From: Atherix ibis
Lineage: Eukaryota > Arthropoda > Insecta > Diptera > Athericidae
Length of the DNA stretch: 64,000 nt
NCBI GenBank assembly: GCA_958298945.1
Contig: OY282605.1
Coordinates: 111,596,267-111,660,266, forward strand
Reading direction: 5' to 3'
Below the pieces are notes generated by a model. The model saw only the letters and a list, made by a program, of their open reading frames with translations, was not told the DNA's origin and did not search any database. This document shows, piece after piece, positions 45,601 through 62,446 of this stretch (positions are counted from its first letter, which is position 1; each line of letters starts with the position of its first letter). The translations under genes and the position numbers were made by a program.

Positions 45601-46910
45601 AATAACAAATCAATAGTTTATTGTTCAAACAGGAATAAGCAAATATTATATTACCATCTAAATTATTGGTGGAAAAATCTATATCGCCTTTGTGCTCCTC
45701 AATAATTTTTTTTATAGCAGCAATTGCGGTTTCGTCTTCTACTTTTTCTGTTTCCGGTTTACTGCTACCATTTCTAATTTCATCTTCTTTATATTTATCT
45801 AATAAAAGTTTATTTTTCGCATCCACCCTTGCTACGAGTTGTTTGCCATAAACTTCTAAATCATGTAATAGACGCACTGCTCGTAAACCAGCCAAAGGAC
45901 CACTGCAATATTATAAATTCCAACATTAAACAGCTTAAAGGCGTAAGTAAAATTATATAACTAACTCATATTCACAAAAACCAAAAGTTGATACTCGCTT
46001 CCAACTGACAACGCTACCACATGTGGCCAATATTTTTTTTATCATAAGCTCTGGAGCCTTTTCACTAATATTTCCTATAATATTGAATTTATACAATCAA
46101 TGTAAAATTTATTATAATATAAAATATAAGATATTCTATACGCACCTACGAAAACAGTTATGATTGGTCCTTTAAAATTTTGCACGGCAGGTTGTTGTAC
46201 GGAATCTTTTTGATTTCGTGAAGTATTATAAACCGTAGGTTGAGAACTTATTGTGGCCACATTCCGGAAAGGAGTCCGTGGTGGTGGAGTTGTCATAGGC
46301 GGTAAACTTGTTGGCAACAGCTGTAAATATATTTAAAAATAAATATAAAACTATCTTTACAGTTAAAATTCAACTCATATTGGTTAGCTAATTTATTTTA
46401 TTCATTTTGGTACTTTTTACGAGTCGAAACAATCCATTTTTGTATTACGCAAATAAACAGAGATATACAAATTTAATATTTCATCGAATATGATGTACTA
46501 AAAATCGTTTTTACTCATATTTATTCACTACACTGCAACTTTTTAAAATGATTAGTAACACTTTGGCGTACAAACACGTTTGACATTTGAATTATAAATC
46601 AAATAAATGTAATATTTGCATAATTTTGAATTATTGTTTAGCGAGTACATCCACGAGGTTCTTTAAAGTGGTAGATTATATACGAAAAGAAATTTTTTTA
46701 CTTCAAAACAATCCGAAAATTGTTGAGGCATTTTCCTATTTCACTTGAATATAAGATTACTGCAAACTCTTAAGCAGCTCAAAAATACAATTACTTCTAA
46801 AACAAATTAAATAAATATAAAGTAATCGGTATTCACATTACCGGTGGCATAACTGGAGGTGGCATATAACTCATTTGGGGAACCATCGGAGGCCTTCCTG
46901 GAAACGACAT
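42618..46910 (-). CDS. RBM25: RNA-binding protein 25 (RBM25), 10 exons, about 839 aa
   Basis: RBM25 is a nuclear splicing regulator associated with U1 snRNP and alternative 5' splice site choice. Exons on the minus strand: 46910-46842, 46320-46146, 46074-45966, 45902-45655, 45591-45201, 45039-44850, 44789-44680, 44617-43839, 43129-42774 and 42710-42618. Phases agree throughout and give 839 residues (human 843). Domains in order: proline-rich start (MSFPGRPPMVPQ); RRM from about 78 with RNP2 VFVGNI and RNP1 FGFCEY; a long Arg/Glu-rich region; and a C-terminal PWI domain (about 735-839, with RPWIDKKIIEYIG and a terminal MWRLLIYE helix). The short repetitive RE codons at 45201-45360 make this stretch prone to alignment error. 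A noncoding first exon may exist upstream of 46910, where an acceptor-like site lies near 46990. Confidence 0.93.
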
Positions 46911-47665
46911 CGTTCTTTGAGGTTAAGTTTTAATAGAATAGAAATCAGTGACACTTTTACTTATACAGCATTTAATTGCATATATTCGATATCTGGAAAT
47001 AAATAAAATGAAAATCGGCATTTAAGATCTATGCTATGGATAACAAACAAATAACAAAAACAAGATTCAAGTAAAACTCCCATACGGAGTAACAAATGTC
47101 AAAAAATAAAATGCTGCACTTTTATACGAACCTAACAAAAGCAATTAATTTATTTCCTATATTTCTTGTTAACTGCACTTACACACACTTCAAATAAAAT
47201 ATTTTTAATCAAATCTGAAAGTCGGCAAGCATCAGAATTTACAGACGACCCGCTTGTTTGACGTCGCCATCTTACTCCTTTACATACTTTCTAATGACAG
47301 AACGATACCTATCGACTAAATATGAAAGTAAAATCGTCAAAAAATACATTACCCGGTCGATTTTGTTAATCCATAATTTAAAAATAACTTTAAAGTTATA
47401 CTGTTCAAAAATTATAACAATAATAAAATTTAAAAATACACGTTTATTGCATTTATATTTTATTAATAATTTTGCTAGAAATAAAACTTATTGAGAGGCA
47501 ATTTCATTTTGTAATTTAGTATTAAAATGCCCGCAAATAATGAAAAAAACCATTCTAAAGAGTAGGTATGACACCACTAATAAATAATGCAAATTTTTTG
47601 ATTAGCGGCAAACTAAATAAGTGGAGATATGTCATTGCAGAGTTTACGCAACCAGAGTGGAAATA
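46911..47665. promoter_or_regulatory. Shared divergent promoter interval, RBM25 / glycerol-kinase-like
   Basis: 755 bp separate the two start codons, which point away from each other. No TATA box or initiator could be assigned with confidence. A minus-strand acceptor-like site near 46990 suggests a 5' UTR intron of RBM25, so the real promoter of that gene probably lies nearer to 47200. Confidence 0.45.
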
Positions 47666-49909
47666 ATGGAAGATTATGGAAAATTCGGTCCATTATTGGG
47701 TGTCATTTCAGTTTGTGATACGTTTTGTAAATTCTATGTATTTAGCTATCAAAAAATATAAATTTTGTAATTGCTACAACTTTATTTTATTTAAGGTCTA
47801 CGCTGCACGAAATGCTGAAGTCCTCACTTGTCATGAAATAAAACTGAAACAAATTGTCTTAAAACCTAGCTGGATTGAATTAAAACCACTCGATATTTGG
47901 ACAAATGTTTGTGAATGTATTAAAGTAAGTAATATGGGATAAATTTGGTTATTCCTTTTGGTAAATTCATATATATTTTTCTTTAGGTTTGTTGTCAGAA
48001 TTTAATCTTCCTTGATATCAATCCAAGGGACATTGTTTCGATAGGAATATGCAGTCAGCGTGGAACAACGATATTGTGGAATAAACAAACTGGACAACCA
48101 ATTTACAATGCGATTGGTAATCAAAATATAAAATATTTTTTCATTAAAATGTATGTCTTATTAATAATAGGATGGGCTGATACTCGATCATCGGCAATTG
48201 TTAAAAATATTTTATACCGTGTAAAGAACAACAAAAATTATTTAAGTTCTGCATGCGGTCTTCCAATAAGTAATTGCTTTAGTGCTATTAAATTAAACTG
48301 GCTTTTAGATAATATACCAAATATAAAAGACATAATTGAAGAGGGAAGTTGCCTTTTTGGAACCTTAGATTCATGGATAATTTGGGTAAAACGTTGAATT
48401 TTTATTCAAAAATATATGAAACCAACTATATGTTATGCATTTTAGAATTTAACAGGGGGTATTGAAAACGGCATACATATAACCGATGTCACAAATGCAT
48501 CATATACAATGTTAATGAATTTACATACATTACGGTGGGATCGCAAGCTGTGTTCTTTTTTCCATATACCCCAACAAATTTTACCTAATATAAAATCATG
48601 TTCAGAAATATACGGTTTTATACATGATGGACCATTGCAAGGAATACCAATTGCCAGTGTAAATTACAAATAATTTTGAATTTTAAAAATATATTTATAA
48701 AATATGTACGTAATTATAGTGTATGGGAGACCAAACAGCAGCCTTGCTGGGTCAAATGTGTATTTTTCCTAGACAGAGTACATGCACAATTGATGACGGC
48801 TGCTTTCTACTTGTTAATACTGGGCAAGAAATTATAGAATCGGAAAATGGTTTGTTAAGTACAGTCGGATTTAAACTGGGACCAAATGAAAAAGTGTTCT
48901 ACGTGTTGGAAGGAGCCGTTGCAAATGCTGGATCAGCGGTGTCATGGCTTCGAGATAATTTACAAATAAATACGGATCCACCGCAAAATAACTCTTTGCA
49001 AACTGGATTATTCAAAAACTTTATAGGTGATTCATCAATGGTTTCATCAATTTGTTCGAATTCGGCATCATCTCGCAGTGATCAACACGTTCCCAACAAA
49101 GGCCGAATCGTCTTTGTGCCCGCTTTTAGTGGTTTATATTCCCCATTCTGGAAGCACGACGCAAGGGGGTAACTATTTGCCGACATTTATTGTTGAATAA
49201 ATAATTATTACCAATATTCGAAAGATTAATTTTAGGTGTTAATAGTCAAACTACTAGCGATCATGTGATATCGGCTGCCTATGAGGCAACATGTTTTCAA
49301 ATTCGTGATATATTAGAATCCTTAAATAAAGACACACCTACTTGGAAATCATTAAAAAAGATTATCGTTGGTGGTGAGTTCAGTGAAAGCAGTTATCTTC
49401 TACAAATGATATCTGATATATGCGGAATAGAAATTGGTAAACAGTCATGTGAATTTACTACTTTGAAATTATAGCAATAACTGAAGTGTTTTTTAGAACG
49501 ACCACATACAACTAGTTCATCTTGTTTAGGTGTCATGTTAGCTGCTGGAATGGCGACAGGCATCTTGTCCTTAGCAACTTCAAAAGCTATTTATATGCCT
49601 CCTTCAGATACATTTCAACCACTCACTTCAATCAATGGTAATATATCCATTTTATTGATAATATTTCATCATTTTATTGATAATATTTCAGAAAGAGAAA
49701 TTTCATATAAACGGTGGAAATATGCAATACAAAAATGTGTAAAGTGGGACAATTTTGAGAAATTTGACGAAGAAATAGCTACATTTTCAGCTGAAACCAA
49801 AGATCCCCTTTTGCCTATACGTTGCTCCATTCCTGGCAGCGTATTTATAACATCTAGTTTTATTTTAATATTGATTGCCAACTTTTTAAAAAACCAAAAT
49901 ATCACATAA
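47666..49909 (+). CDS. Divergent glycerol-kinase-like protein, possible pseudoenzyme (about 585 aa)
   Basis: FGGY carbohydrate-kinase family; glycerol kinase makes glycerol-3-phosphate from glycerol and ATP. Exons: 47666-47737, 47796-47924, 47987-48116, 48171-48385, 48446-48658, 48720-49168, 49246-49436, 49497-49637 and 49692-49909. Family blocks are clear: [74 protein letters not shown] and MLAAGMATG. Key residues are changed: the first phosphate loop (normally D-x-G-T) reads SVCDT; Glu after the glycerol-binding Arg is Gly93; the Tyr of the xYFS block is Cys (NCFS); YGTG is IDDG; DGG is VGGE. The catalytic Asp in MGDQ is kept. A hydrophobic C-terminal helix ([16 protein letters not shown]) suggests a membrane tail, as in some mitochondrial isoforms. 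The exon 6/7 junction is uncertain (49168, 49236 or 49246). Confidence 0.82.
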
Positions 49910-50238
49910 GAAAAAATTCAAATTAATTATTTTAATATGTTAAACCATTTTAACTAATTTTAATCTTATATGTACAAATTTTTTTCAAAAATTCTAGTCA
50001 ATTTACATTGTTTGAATAGTGTTTGCTTTAATTTTTTTTACTATTATTTTAAGTACTGTAGTCAAAAAATAATTGTTATTAAATTAATTTGTAAAAAAAA
50101 TCCAGTGATACATTTATTTTATAATGATTTGAAAATATCATGTTATTTAAACTTATATTTTTTATTATGACAATAAATAATTTAAAATATGAACGTTTTG
50201 TTTATATTTTTGGCAATTATTGGATATTTTTGTGAGTA

Positions 50239-51096
50239 ATGGGTAATAAACAAACTATTGTTCCAGAAGATGATATGAAAAAAATACGAGATACAACAAA
50301 TTGTAAGAATCATATTTGCAGTTTTGTGTATGAAATGTTTTAATCACGTTGAATGTACAGTAACACAAGGTGAAATCCGCCATCTGTATAAACGTTTTCA
50401 ATCATTTTTTCGAGAGGGCGATAACAATTTATTAGCATATACAGATGTTAGACAAAATCCTATTCAGTCCGAGCTTTTACAAGCCATGTTCGGAAATAAA
50501 ACAACAATTAATTTTGCCGAATTTGCAATATTCCTTAGCAATTTTAAAGCAACGAATGAAAACTTAAGTCCGAAAATGTTGGATACTAGACGTAATAAAC
50601 AATTGAAAAGTAAGTATTTTTTATTGGTTCTAGAAAAATTGTTAATATTTTAATTAAGTAAAAACTCTTCGACATTTTCTTAAAAAAAATTTGAATTGCT
50701 TAATAAAATTTTTTTTTTAATATTTAAGAAAAAACCTAATATATATATACGAAAGGAAATTTTTAAATGTTGTGAACATATAGTTATTATTTGAAATATT
50801 TAAATATATTTAAGTCGATTTTTTTTGATTTTTTACTTTATATTACTGTAGTATTATTTGACATGTACGATGCAGATAAGGATGGAATTTTATCAAAAGA
50901 GGAACTAATTATAGTTGTATATAAAATGTTCTCACCATTTATGGACAATGCTGATATTGTTCGAGCTGTTGAGGTAATGCTTATGGAAGCCGATCAATCG
51001 AAAACTGGTCAAATGTTATTCAATGACTTTTGTATGTCAATACAAAAACTAGATTTAGGTGTAAAATTAATAATGAAATTTCCAGAATCTCCATAA
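50239..51096 (+). CDS. CHP-family EF-hand protein, divergent paralog (about 185 aa)
   Basis: Exons 50239-50302, 50361-50609 and 50852-51096, with both introns in phase 1. The start MGNK is a potential N-myristoylation site, as in calcineurin-B homologous proteins. The N-terminal EF-hands are degenerate. EF3 is canonical (DADKDGILSKEE) and EF4 is recognisable (DQSKTGQMLFND). The layout matches elm/CHP1 at 56183, including intron phases, but identity is low. CHP proteins bind Na+/H+ exchangers and other partners; this one's partner cannot be deduced. It follows the glycerol-kinase-like gene by 330 bp on the same strand and converges on Sec23. AATAAA is at 51185-51190. It could be a fast-evolving, tissue-restricted copy (inference). 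Confidence 0.85.
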
Positions 51097-51099
51097 TCT

Positions 51100-51190
51100 T
51101 TTATTAATCAATATTTATATATTTATAATTTTGTTTGTTTGATTATTAAATTTTATAATTATTATAGATTTTTGATTATTTACAAATAAA
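51100..51190. promoter_or_regulatory. Overlapping convergent poly(A) signals, CHP-like / Sec23
   Basis: AATAAA on the + strand at 51185-51190 serves the CHP-like gene (stop at 51096). The minus-strand AATAAA at 51105-51100 could serve Sec23 (stop at 51200). Each signal lies beyond the other gene's likely 3' end, so the two 3' UTRs should overlap by roughly 100 nt in antisense. Confidence 0.55.
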
Positions 51191-51199
51191 TTAAAACAT

Positions 51200-56182
<4,983 letters not shown>

Positions 56183-57266
56183 ATGGGAAACAAATCTTCT
56201 CTGCTTCTTCAAGAGGAAGAAATAGCCCAAATTCAGGAAGAAACAGGATGTAATTATTTTATATTAAATATTTCGTTTCTGTTAACGCTATAAGAAAAAA
56301 CAATAATTGTAGTATACTTCAGAAATAAAATAATATTGATATTAAACTTAGTCGATTTGATTTATAATACGCAGATTATGTGGTATTGCTCCCGTTATGT
56401 GGCATTTTGTTTAAAAATTAGACTTTTGTTGGTAATAATTGAAAGAAAATTGTTTGAAAATTACATAAATTAATATTTACACAAACAGGTGTCATTTGTG
56501 TTTTTATATCGTTTGAAGGCCATTTATTAAAATTATGAAAATGGATAATTTTTTCCCTTTATTTGTTTTCAAAAGATTAGATTAAGTGCTTCTTTGTTGA
56601 GATTATATTGATATGTTGCGATAGCCTATATAATTTTGTTCAAGCTTTGTCTTTATAGATATTTTTTTAATCAAAATTAATATGGCGATTTTTTTTTAAG
56701 TTACGCCGAGTCAAATTGAACGTCTGTATTCAAGATTTACATCTCTCGACCGCGGAGATTGTGGAACCTTGTCCAGAGATGATTTTTTAAGAATACCCGA
56801 ACTTGCTATTAATCCATTGTGTGAGCGAATTGTGCATGCATTTTTTGCCGATAGTAACGATGACCGCGTCAATTTTCGCCAATTTATGCATGTTCTTGCT
56901 CATTTTCGACCAATAAGGAAGAAAGCAGATAAATTGAATAGCCGGGAGGAAAAATTGAAATGTAATCTTTTCGATTATATAATATTTAAAAAACAACATT
57001 TATAATAGTAATGATTTTTAATTTTAGTTGCATTTAAAATGTACGATCTTGATGACGATGATGTTATTAGCCGTGATGAATTGCTTAATATACTGCACAT
57101 GATGGTTGGTGCTAATATAAGCCAAGATCAATTGATAAGCATTGCTGAACGCACAATTTTGGAAGCGGATCTAAATTGCCAAGGAAAAATATCGTTTGAA
57201 GATTTTTGCAAAGCATTGGAGCGAACAGATGTTGAACAAAAAATGTCGATTCGCTTTCTCAATTAA
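56183..57266 (+). CDS. elm: Calcineurin-B homologous protein, elm/CHP1 ortholog (about 188 aa)
   Basis: Exons 56183-56249, 56701-56961 and 57028-57266, both introns phase 1. The start MGNKSSLLLQEEE carries a myristoylation-type glycine. N-terminal EF-hand regions include SRFTSLDRGDCGTLSRDD and FFADSNDDRVNFRQF. Calcium-binding EF3 is DLDDDDVISRDE and EF4 is DLNCQGKISFED. The conserved end EQKMSIRFLN matches CHP1 closely. CHP1 binds and supports plasma-membrane Na+/H+ exchangers and lipid-synthesis partners; elm is the Drosophila ortholog (from memory). AATAAA is at 57369-57374. The gene converges on Smg6. Confidence 0.94.
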
Positions 57267-57950
57267 TTAAACCAAAGAAGTAAGGTCAATTTATTAGAAA
57301 GAAATATTCCAGGGAACAAAGTTTATGAATTTAGACAAGTACTGTTTAATTTTTATTGTTGAAAATTGAATAAATTTTCTTTAAAGTTTTCAAGTGTTTT
57401 TGTTAATAAAAATAAATATAAAATACTTTTTTTCCGTTTATTATTTTATTGAACCATGATCGGATTTCAAACGTATTTTCTCTTATGCAATGATTGAAAG
57501 ATATTTATGTTAAAGGAGAATTTATAATGTGACATCACGAAATAAAATTGCAATTAGAGAACAAAAAAACAAATTCTTGATTTTATTTATATATAATAAA
57601 TAATAATTATATATTTAAGAAACTATCCGACTTATTTTATGACTCAATAGAATTTAAATATTTTAAAATAATTTATAAATTCGATGATACGTTCATTGTA
57701 TCTAACTAGCATTCGTCTTTAAAAAAAAATTGTATACCATTATTTGAAAGAATCAGTTCACCTTGGAATATGATAACCCTATAACTCATGATTCGTCTTA
57801 ATTTTTACACTTGTATATGTAATAGCATTACGTAGAACGGCTAATCAGTGAACATAAAAAAAAAATAAAAACAATTAACGAAAATATTATTTTATTGGTA
57901 AATGATATTCAAACATATAAATGGAATTGTTAAGAATTACTTCTTATCTT

Positions 57951-60900
57951 TTATGTTAAACCAGCCCACTTGAGGAATTCTGGTAATTGGCTAACGATCA
58001 AATTTCTGGATAATGCTTTAACACGAAGGTTTCTATCTGTAGTTAGTAAAACAACTTCCGTTTGAATAAACATTATGTCGCCTAAAAGATGCAAGATTTT
58101 TATTTTATTTACGAACTATAAGAAACGAATATATTCATGCACAATACCTTTACATTTCCTCAAATTTGTTTTGCAAAGACTAATAGCGGTTGTTAAAATT
58201 TTATCATCATTAGTTAATGGTTCAGTTTCACTATCTTCCATTGTAAAAATAGATGATTTTAAAATAGAACCTTTTGTAGTAACACACCTTTTAGAAAATT
58301 TAAAAATCTAAGCATTGAAAATTTTTTCAAATGATATAAAATATAATCGTACTTAATAGCATGATTTTTTGAACGAATAAACAGCAGGGCTTCTTTTGAG
58401 AGTTTTGCGACTTCGATCAAATGGGCGTTTTCTTCCGAAGTTGAAGGAACTTCCGAAAAGGTTCTGATACCTTTTGACAAACCTTCTAATTCATTTACCA
58501 CTATATTTAACAAAATTTAAAAAAAAAAGTTTGTGGTGTTTTATGCATCTATGAAATTATTAATTTTTTAAGAGCACATATTATATACTTACCAACAAGT
58601 GGTATCATTAATAAAAAACCTTTTGAGCTTCCTGCAACAATTTTCAGATCATTTAAAAAGTCGATGAAACAATTTGTATCTGGGACTAGGTATTTAGGAT
58701 GGACTTCAATGTGTAATGATATATGACTATTGGATAAAATGCTCTGTAATATAGTCAAGTTTACAAATAACCGAAATTAATGAAAATTTTCCTTTTTACT
58801 TATAGAAACGACTTTACCTTTAATTTTTCCTGATATTTCTCTTGCCTTTGATGTTTTTCTTGTAACTCAAGTTTTCGTTTTAGAAGCTCAGTAATTTCTG
58901 AGTTTTCATCACGTAACGCTGCATTATCTTCTATGTTTAATACAAATCCATTAGGAATGCTATTGCTAACTGCATCTAAGTTTTCTGAAATTTCCTCAAA
59001 CTTTTCGTCATTTTCTGAAATGGATTCCTCTTCTGACGGCTAAATATAAAATGGAAATAATTACTTTGATAGTTTAATATCATACCTTCAAATTCTTATT
59101 CATACTTCACTAATATTCGGCAAGGCATGGAAGAAAATTACTTTACCATTGCTGCGAATACTTTTTTTTAGAATTGGCGGATTACATTCGGACAAAAATT
59201 TTCCAAAATGTTCAATTATCTTTAATCTTACAGCATTTTCAGCAATAGTATATACAGATTTGTGGCAAAAATTCTGTATCGAATTTGTGTTTGTAATTGT
59301 AGAAAAACCACTTAAAATAATATCTTCCTCGAGGAAAATTGGTATATAATCTTCTAAATAGATTAAAAGAAATTTTTTGCATACATTAACTAAACTATAA
59401 TTTATATAGTACACGTATAATTTAATTAATTTCCAACCTGATAACATTGTGCCAATTTTCAAGAAATCGTCCTTAATATCAACATTTGCAAGAATGGATA
59501 ATATTTGAGCAAATCCTCGCCACATATTCATTTTTTGAAAACTAAAAACAAACTTTACATTGAATGCTCTCAATTTATTTGAAATTCACCAGAATTTACC
59601 TTGTTAATTCACTTTGAGCAGATGGCAAAGCAATGTCCTTCCAAACGTTTACATTATTAAATAGCCAATCACACCAAATCTTTGAAAGTGAAATCGATAA
59701 ACATTGCGAAAACAATATTCAAATAAACTTAAAAAGAGTGATTATATAAAAAAAACATACTTTTACTGCAGACAGTAACGTACTGACATCGTCCGGCAAA
59801 TTAAGTTCAATCTTTGGTTTATTAACCTCTTGAGAACTATTGAAGTAAAAAAAAATAAATGAAGTAGAACTAAAAATTTTCTAATATATTACGTTTTCAA
59901 ATCATCGATCTCTTCAAGGCGAATTACATAGTTAACTCTATCGAAATTAGTATCTACTAGTTTTTTAAGTGACTCAATCAAATTAAATAATATTATGGCA
60001 AACATAGAAGATGCTGTTTCAAATGCCTGATGGCGCATTTCAGTTCTTATATTTTCAGTATCTAACGAAGAATCATTATTATTATTGAATATATTTTTTA
60101 ACCATTCAGAAACGTACCTTCTGTTTTATTAAATTCTATGGAAAATATATTTAAAGCAGTAATTTGTAAAACACGTTCTTTAGAATATATAAATGGCTTT
60201 CTGGATAGTAATTCCTGAAATTCGTTCATCATTCGCGTTGCATTTGTGCGAAAATTTTCCATTCTAAATTTTTACAATTTTTCAGATATATATTATTAAG
60301 TGAAAAATAATTTAAATAAAAGTTACGTACCCAATACCAGCAAAAAGCATACCATGAATGTGCAGAAAACTTGTTGTAAATCGTTTACTAAGCTATTTAA
60401 GATGTTCCGAAATTTTAATTATTGAAAAATGAAATTTATTTATACACTCACTTCTTTAGTATCAATATCCGATAAATTCTCTTCATCCTGATTATCGCCA
60501 GTATCTAATGTTGATGCTGACATTGAATGTATTCTACGACTACCATCTGGATGTGTCCATATTTCTTTCCGCATATTTGACAACATTCTCTTATTCATCT
60601 CCGATTTATGTTTTTTCGGCCTTTTCACTTCTGTGCTCTTCAGAATTTCTTCATGCTGTATATAACAATACTATTTAAATAAGAACTATGAAATAAATTT
60701 TCTTTGGCAAACCTTCTTTCGTATTTCGTCAAATAATACTTTTAAACTTTCTCGAGCTGAATTAATGGGATTTGACGCAATTAAACTCCGCATATGATAA
60801 TATATAGCGTCAAATTTCTTTTTCTGAAGACAAAATATATAAGAATTATAGAGATTTTTAAAATTTATATTATTTAGATGAATATTTATTAAAATTAATC

Positions 60901-62446
60901 ATTATAAAACAGTTACCGAATATATTGCAAGGAGGGCCAACTGATTATAAGGAATTCCATTTGTTGGAAGAAGTTTTTGCGCTTTATTGTAATATTGTTG
61001 TGCTTCAAAAAAATCAGTTCTATTAAAAAGTGCCTTGTAACGTGAAAGATCACCCAAATTTATCAAGATTCTTTGGCTAGATACAGCTGCTAATGGTTGT
61101 AGTTTGTGCTCCTTTTTGACATCTAAAATATAATGATCGGTAAAAAGTAATTTGATTTAATATTCAATTTTCATTTAACACATTGTTTTAGGAAAAATCT
61201 TGTTTATTTTATACTAACTGTATGCATATTCCAAATAAATATCCAATTTAAAATCATAATCTGCTTGAAGTTGATTAAGAGCTTCTTGATAAAATTCAAT
61301 ACCATTTTGAATGATTTCATACAGTTTTGACTTAAGATATTCAATTTTATGATTTTCAGATTGCTGTTGTAGACATCTTTTAAATAGTTCAATAATGCTA
61401 TAAAAAAGAACTTTCCAAAAATATAATTCCATATTTTCTTTGCAACAGAATTTCAGATCATTTTTTAACATTTTTAGAAAAACACCCTGGATTTCTTCTC
61501 TTATTTGGATAAATTTTTTCCATTCCTAAAAGAAAGTGACGAGTTTGCATATTTTAATTGGATATTACAATTTTGCAATAATTACCCTCAAGAATGTTCC
61601 ATCATCAATAATATTATGTATTTGTCTATCCCACTTAGCTAGAGATTTAATAAGTTCTCGTTTGACGTTGTTTTGTTTGTTGTCATGAATGATGTCAAAC
61701 CAGAGTGGTCTAAATCGCAACCATAATGGATCCATTAATCTGATAACTTGTTTTGTATCCAAAATATCATTAAATTTACTATCGTTTTCTGTATTAAGTT
61801 TGTCATTTGATTCGAAACTTTTAGCAGCAGGAAGACTATAATTTCGCAAACGAACTAAATGATTTTCAACAGCATTTGTTTTTGGCTTACAGGAATCTTC
61901 TCTATAACTGGTAATATAATTAATATTAGTTAAACTGCTAAAATTATTTTTACCGTTATATTAACAATTTATTCTTCAATTAAATAATTACCAGTTCGAA
62001 ATATCTTTCTTTTCGCTAAAATACGAACAACTATCAAAGTAGTTGTTATCGTCAAGCACCATCAATTTGGAATGATTCTGACCACACGCACTCTGATTCG
62101 TATTCCCAAGCTGACTCTGTGAGCGACTCCTTCTCTTTTGATTTCTTGCACTATCCATTGCCGTCAATAAATTTTCCCCTCCAATCTGGCTACATGATGG
62201 ATTAGCCTTACAGGATTTACTCGGACTCGAATCTTTAAATGTGTTTTATTTTTCCATTTAAATTATTTAAAATGATTAACATTATCATTACTGCAATATA
62301 CCTGGCTCATTGGGCAAAACTTCGGCAAATCTACCCCCATTACAAACAGCAAATTCACTTTCTTTTAATATTTTATCTTGAAGCCGTTGTGGTAGAAATT
62401 TTATATTCGGAGGAATCTTTGTTGACGCTACTTTTATAGAGTCCAT
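57951..62446 (-). CDS. Smg6: Nonsense-mediated decay endonuclease Smg6 (about 1070 aa, 19 exons)
   Basis: Smg6 cuts mRNAs near premature stop codons. Exons on the minus strand: 62446-62302, 62232-61992, 61907-61586, 61525-61219, 61122-60917, 60823-60713, 60655-60452, 60392-60331, 60263-60118, 60061-59893, 59836-59761, 59679-59600, 59541-59438, 59353-59106, 59039-58818, 58743-58593, 58500-58353, 58287-58148 and 58081-57951. Domains: basic Ser/Arg-rich N-terminus; 14-3-3-like/TPR region with PYNQLALLAIYS and YYHMRSLIASNP; helical hairpins with ILSGF; coiled coil; C-terminal PIN domain. Three PIN acidic residues are kept: D903 in PDTN, D1008/1009 in NDDK and D1043 in TTDRN, so nuclease activity is expected. 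A poly(A) signal on the minus strand lies at 57895-57890. A further upstream exon starting at 62551 is possible, joined through a 42-nt intron. Confidence 0.92.

Noticed and set aside
58259..58352. Read-through end of the Smg6 PIN exon (KYDYILYH...)
   Set aside because: Using the donor at 58352 and the acceptor before 58287 restores the PIN motif order (NDDK then TTDRN). The read-through would lose two catalytic acids.
60061..60121. Apparent frameshift in Smg6 between NKTE and the next open frame (RYVSEW...)
   Set aside because: A 56-nt GT-AG intron (60117-60062) resolves it and restores the family alignment.
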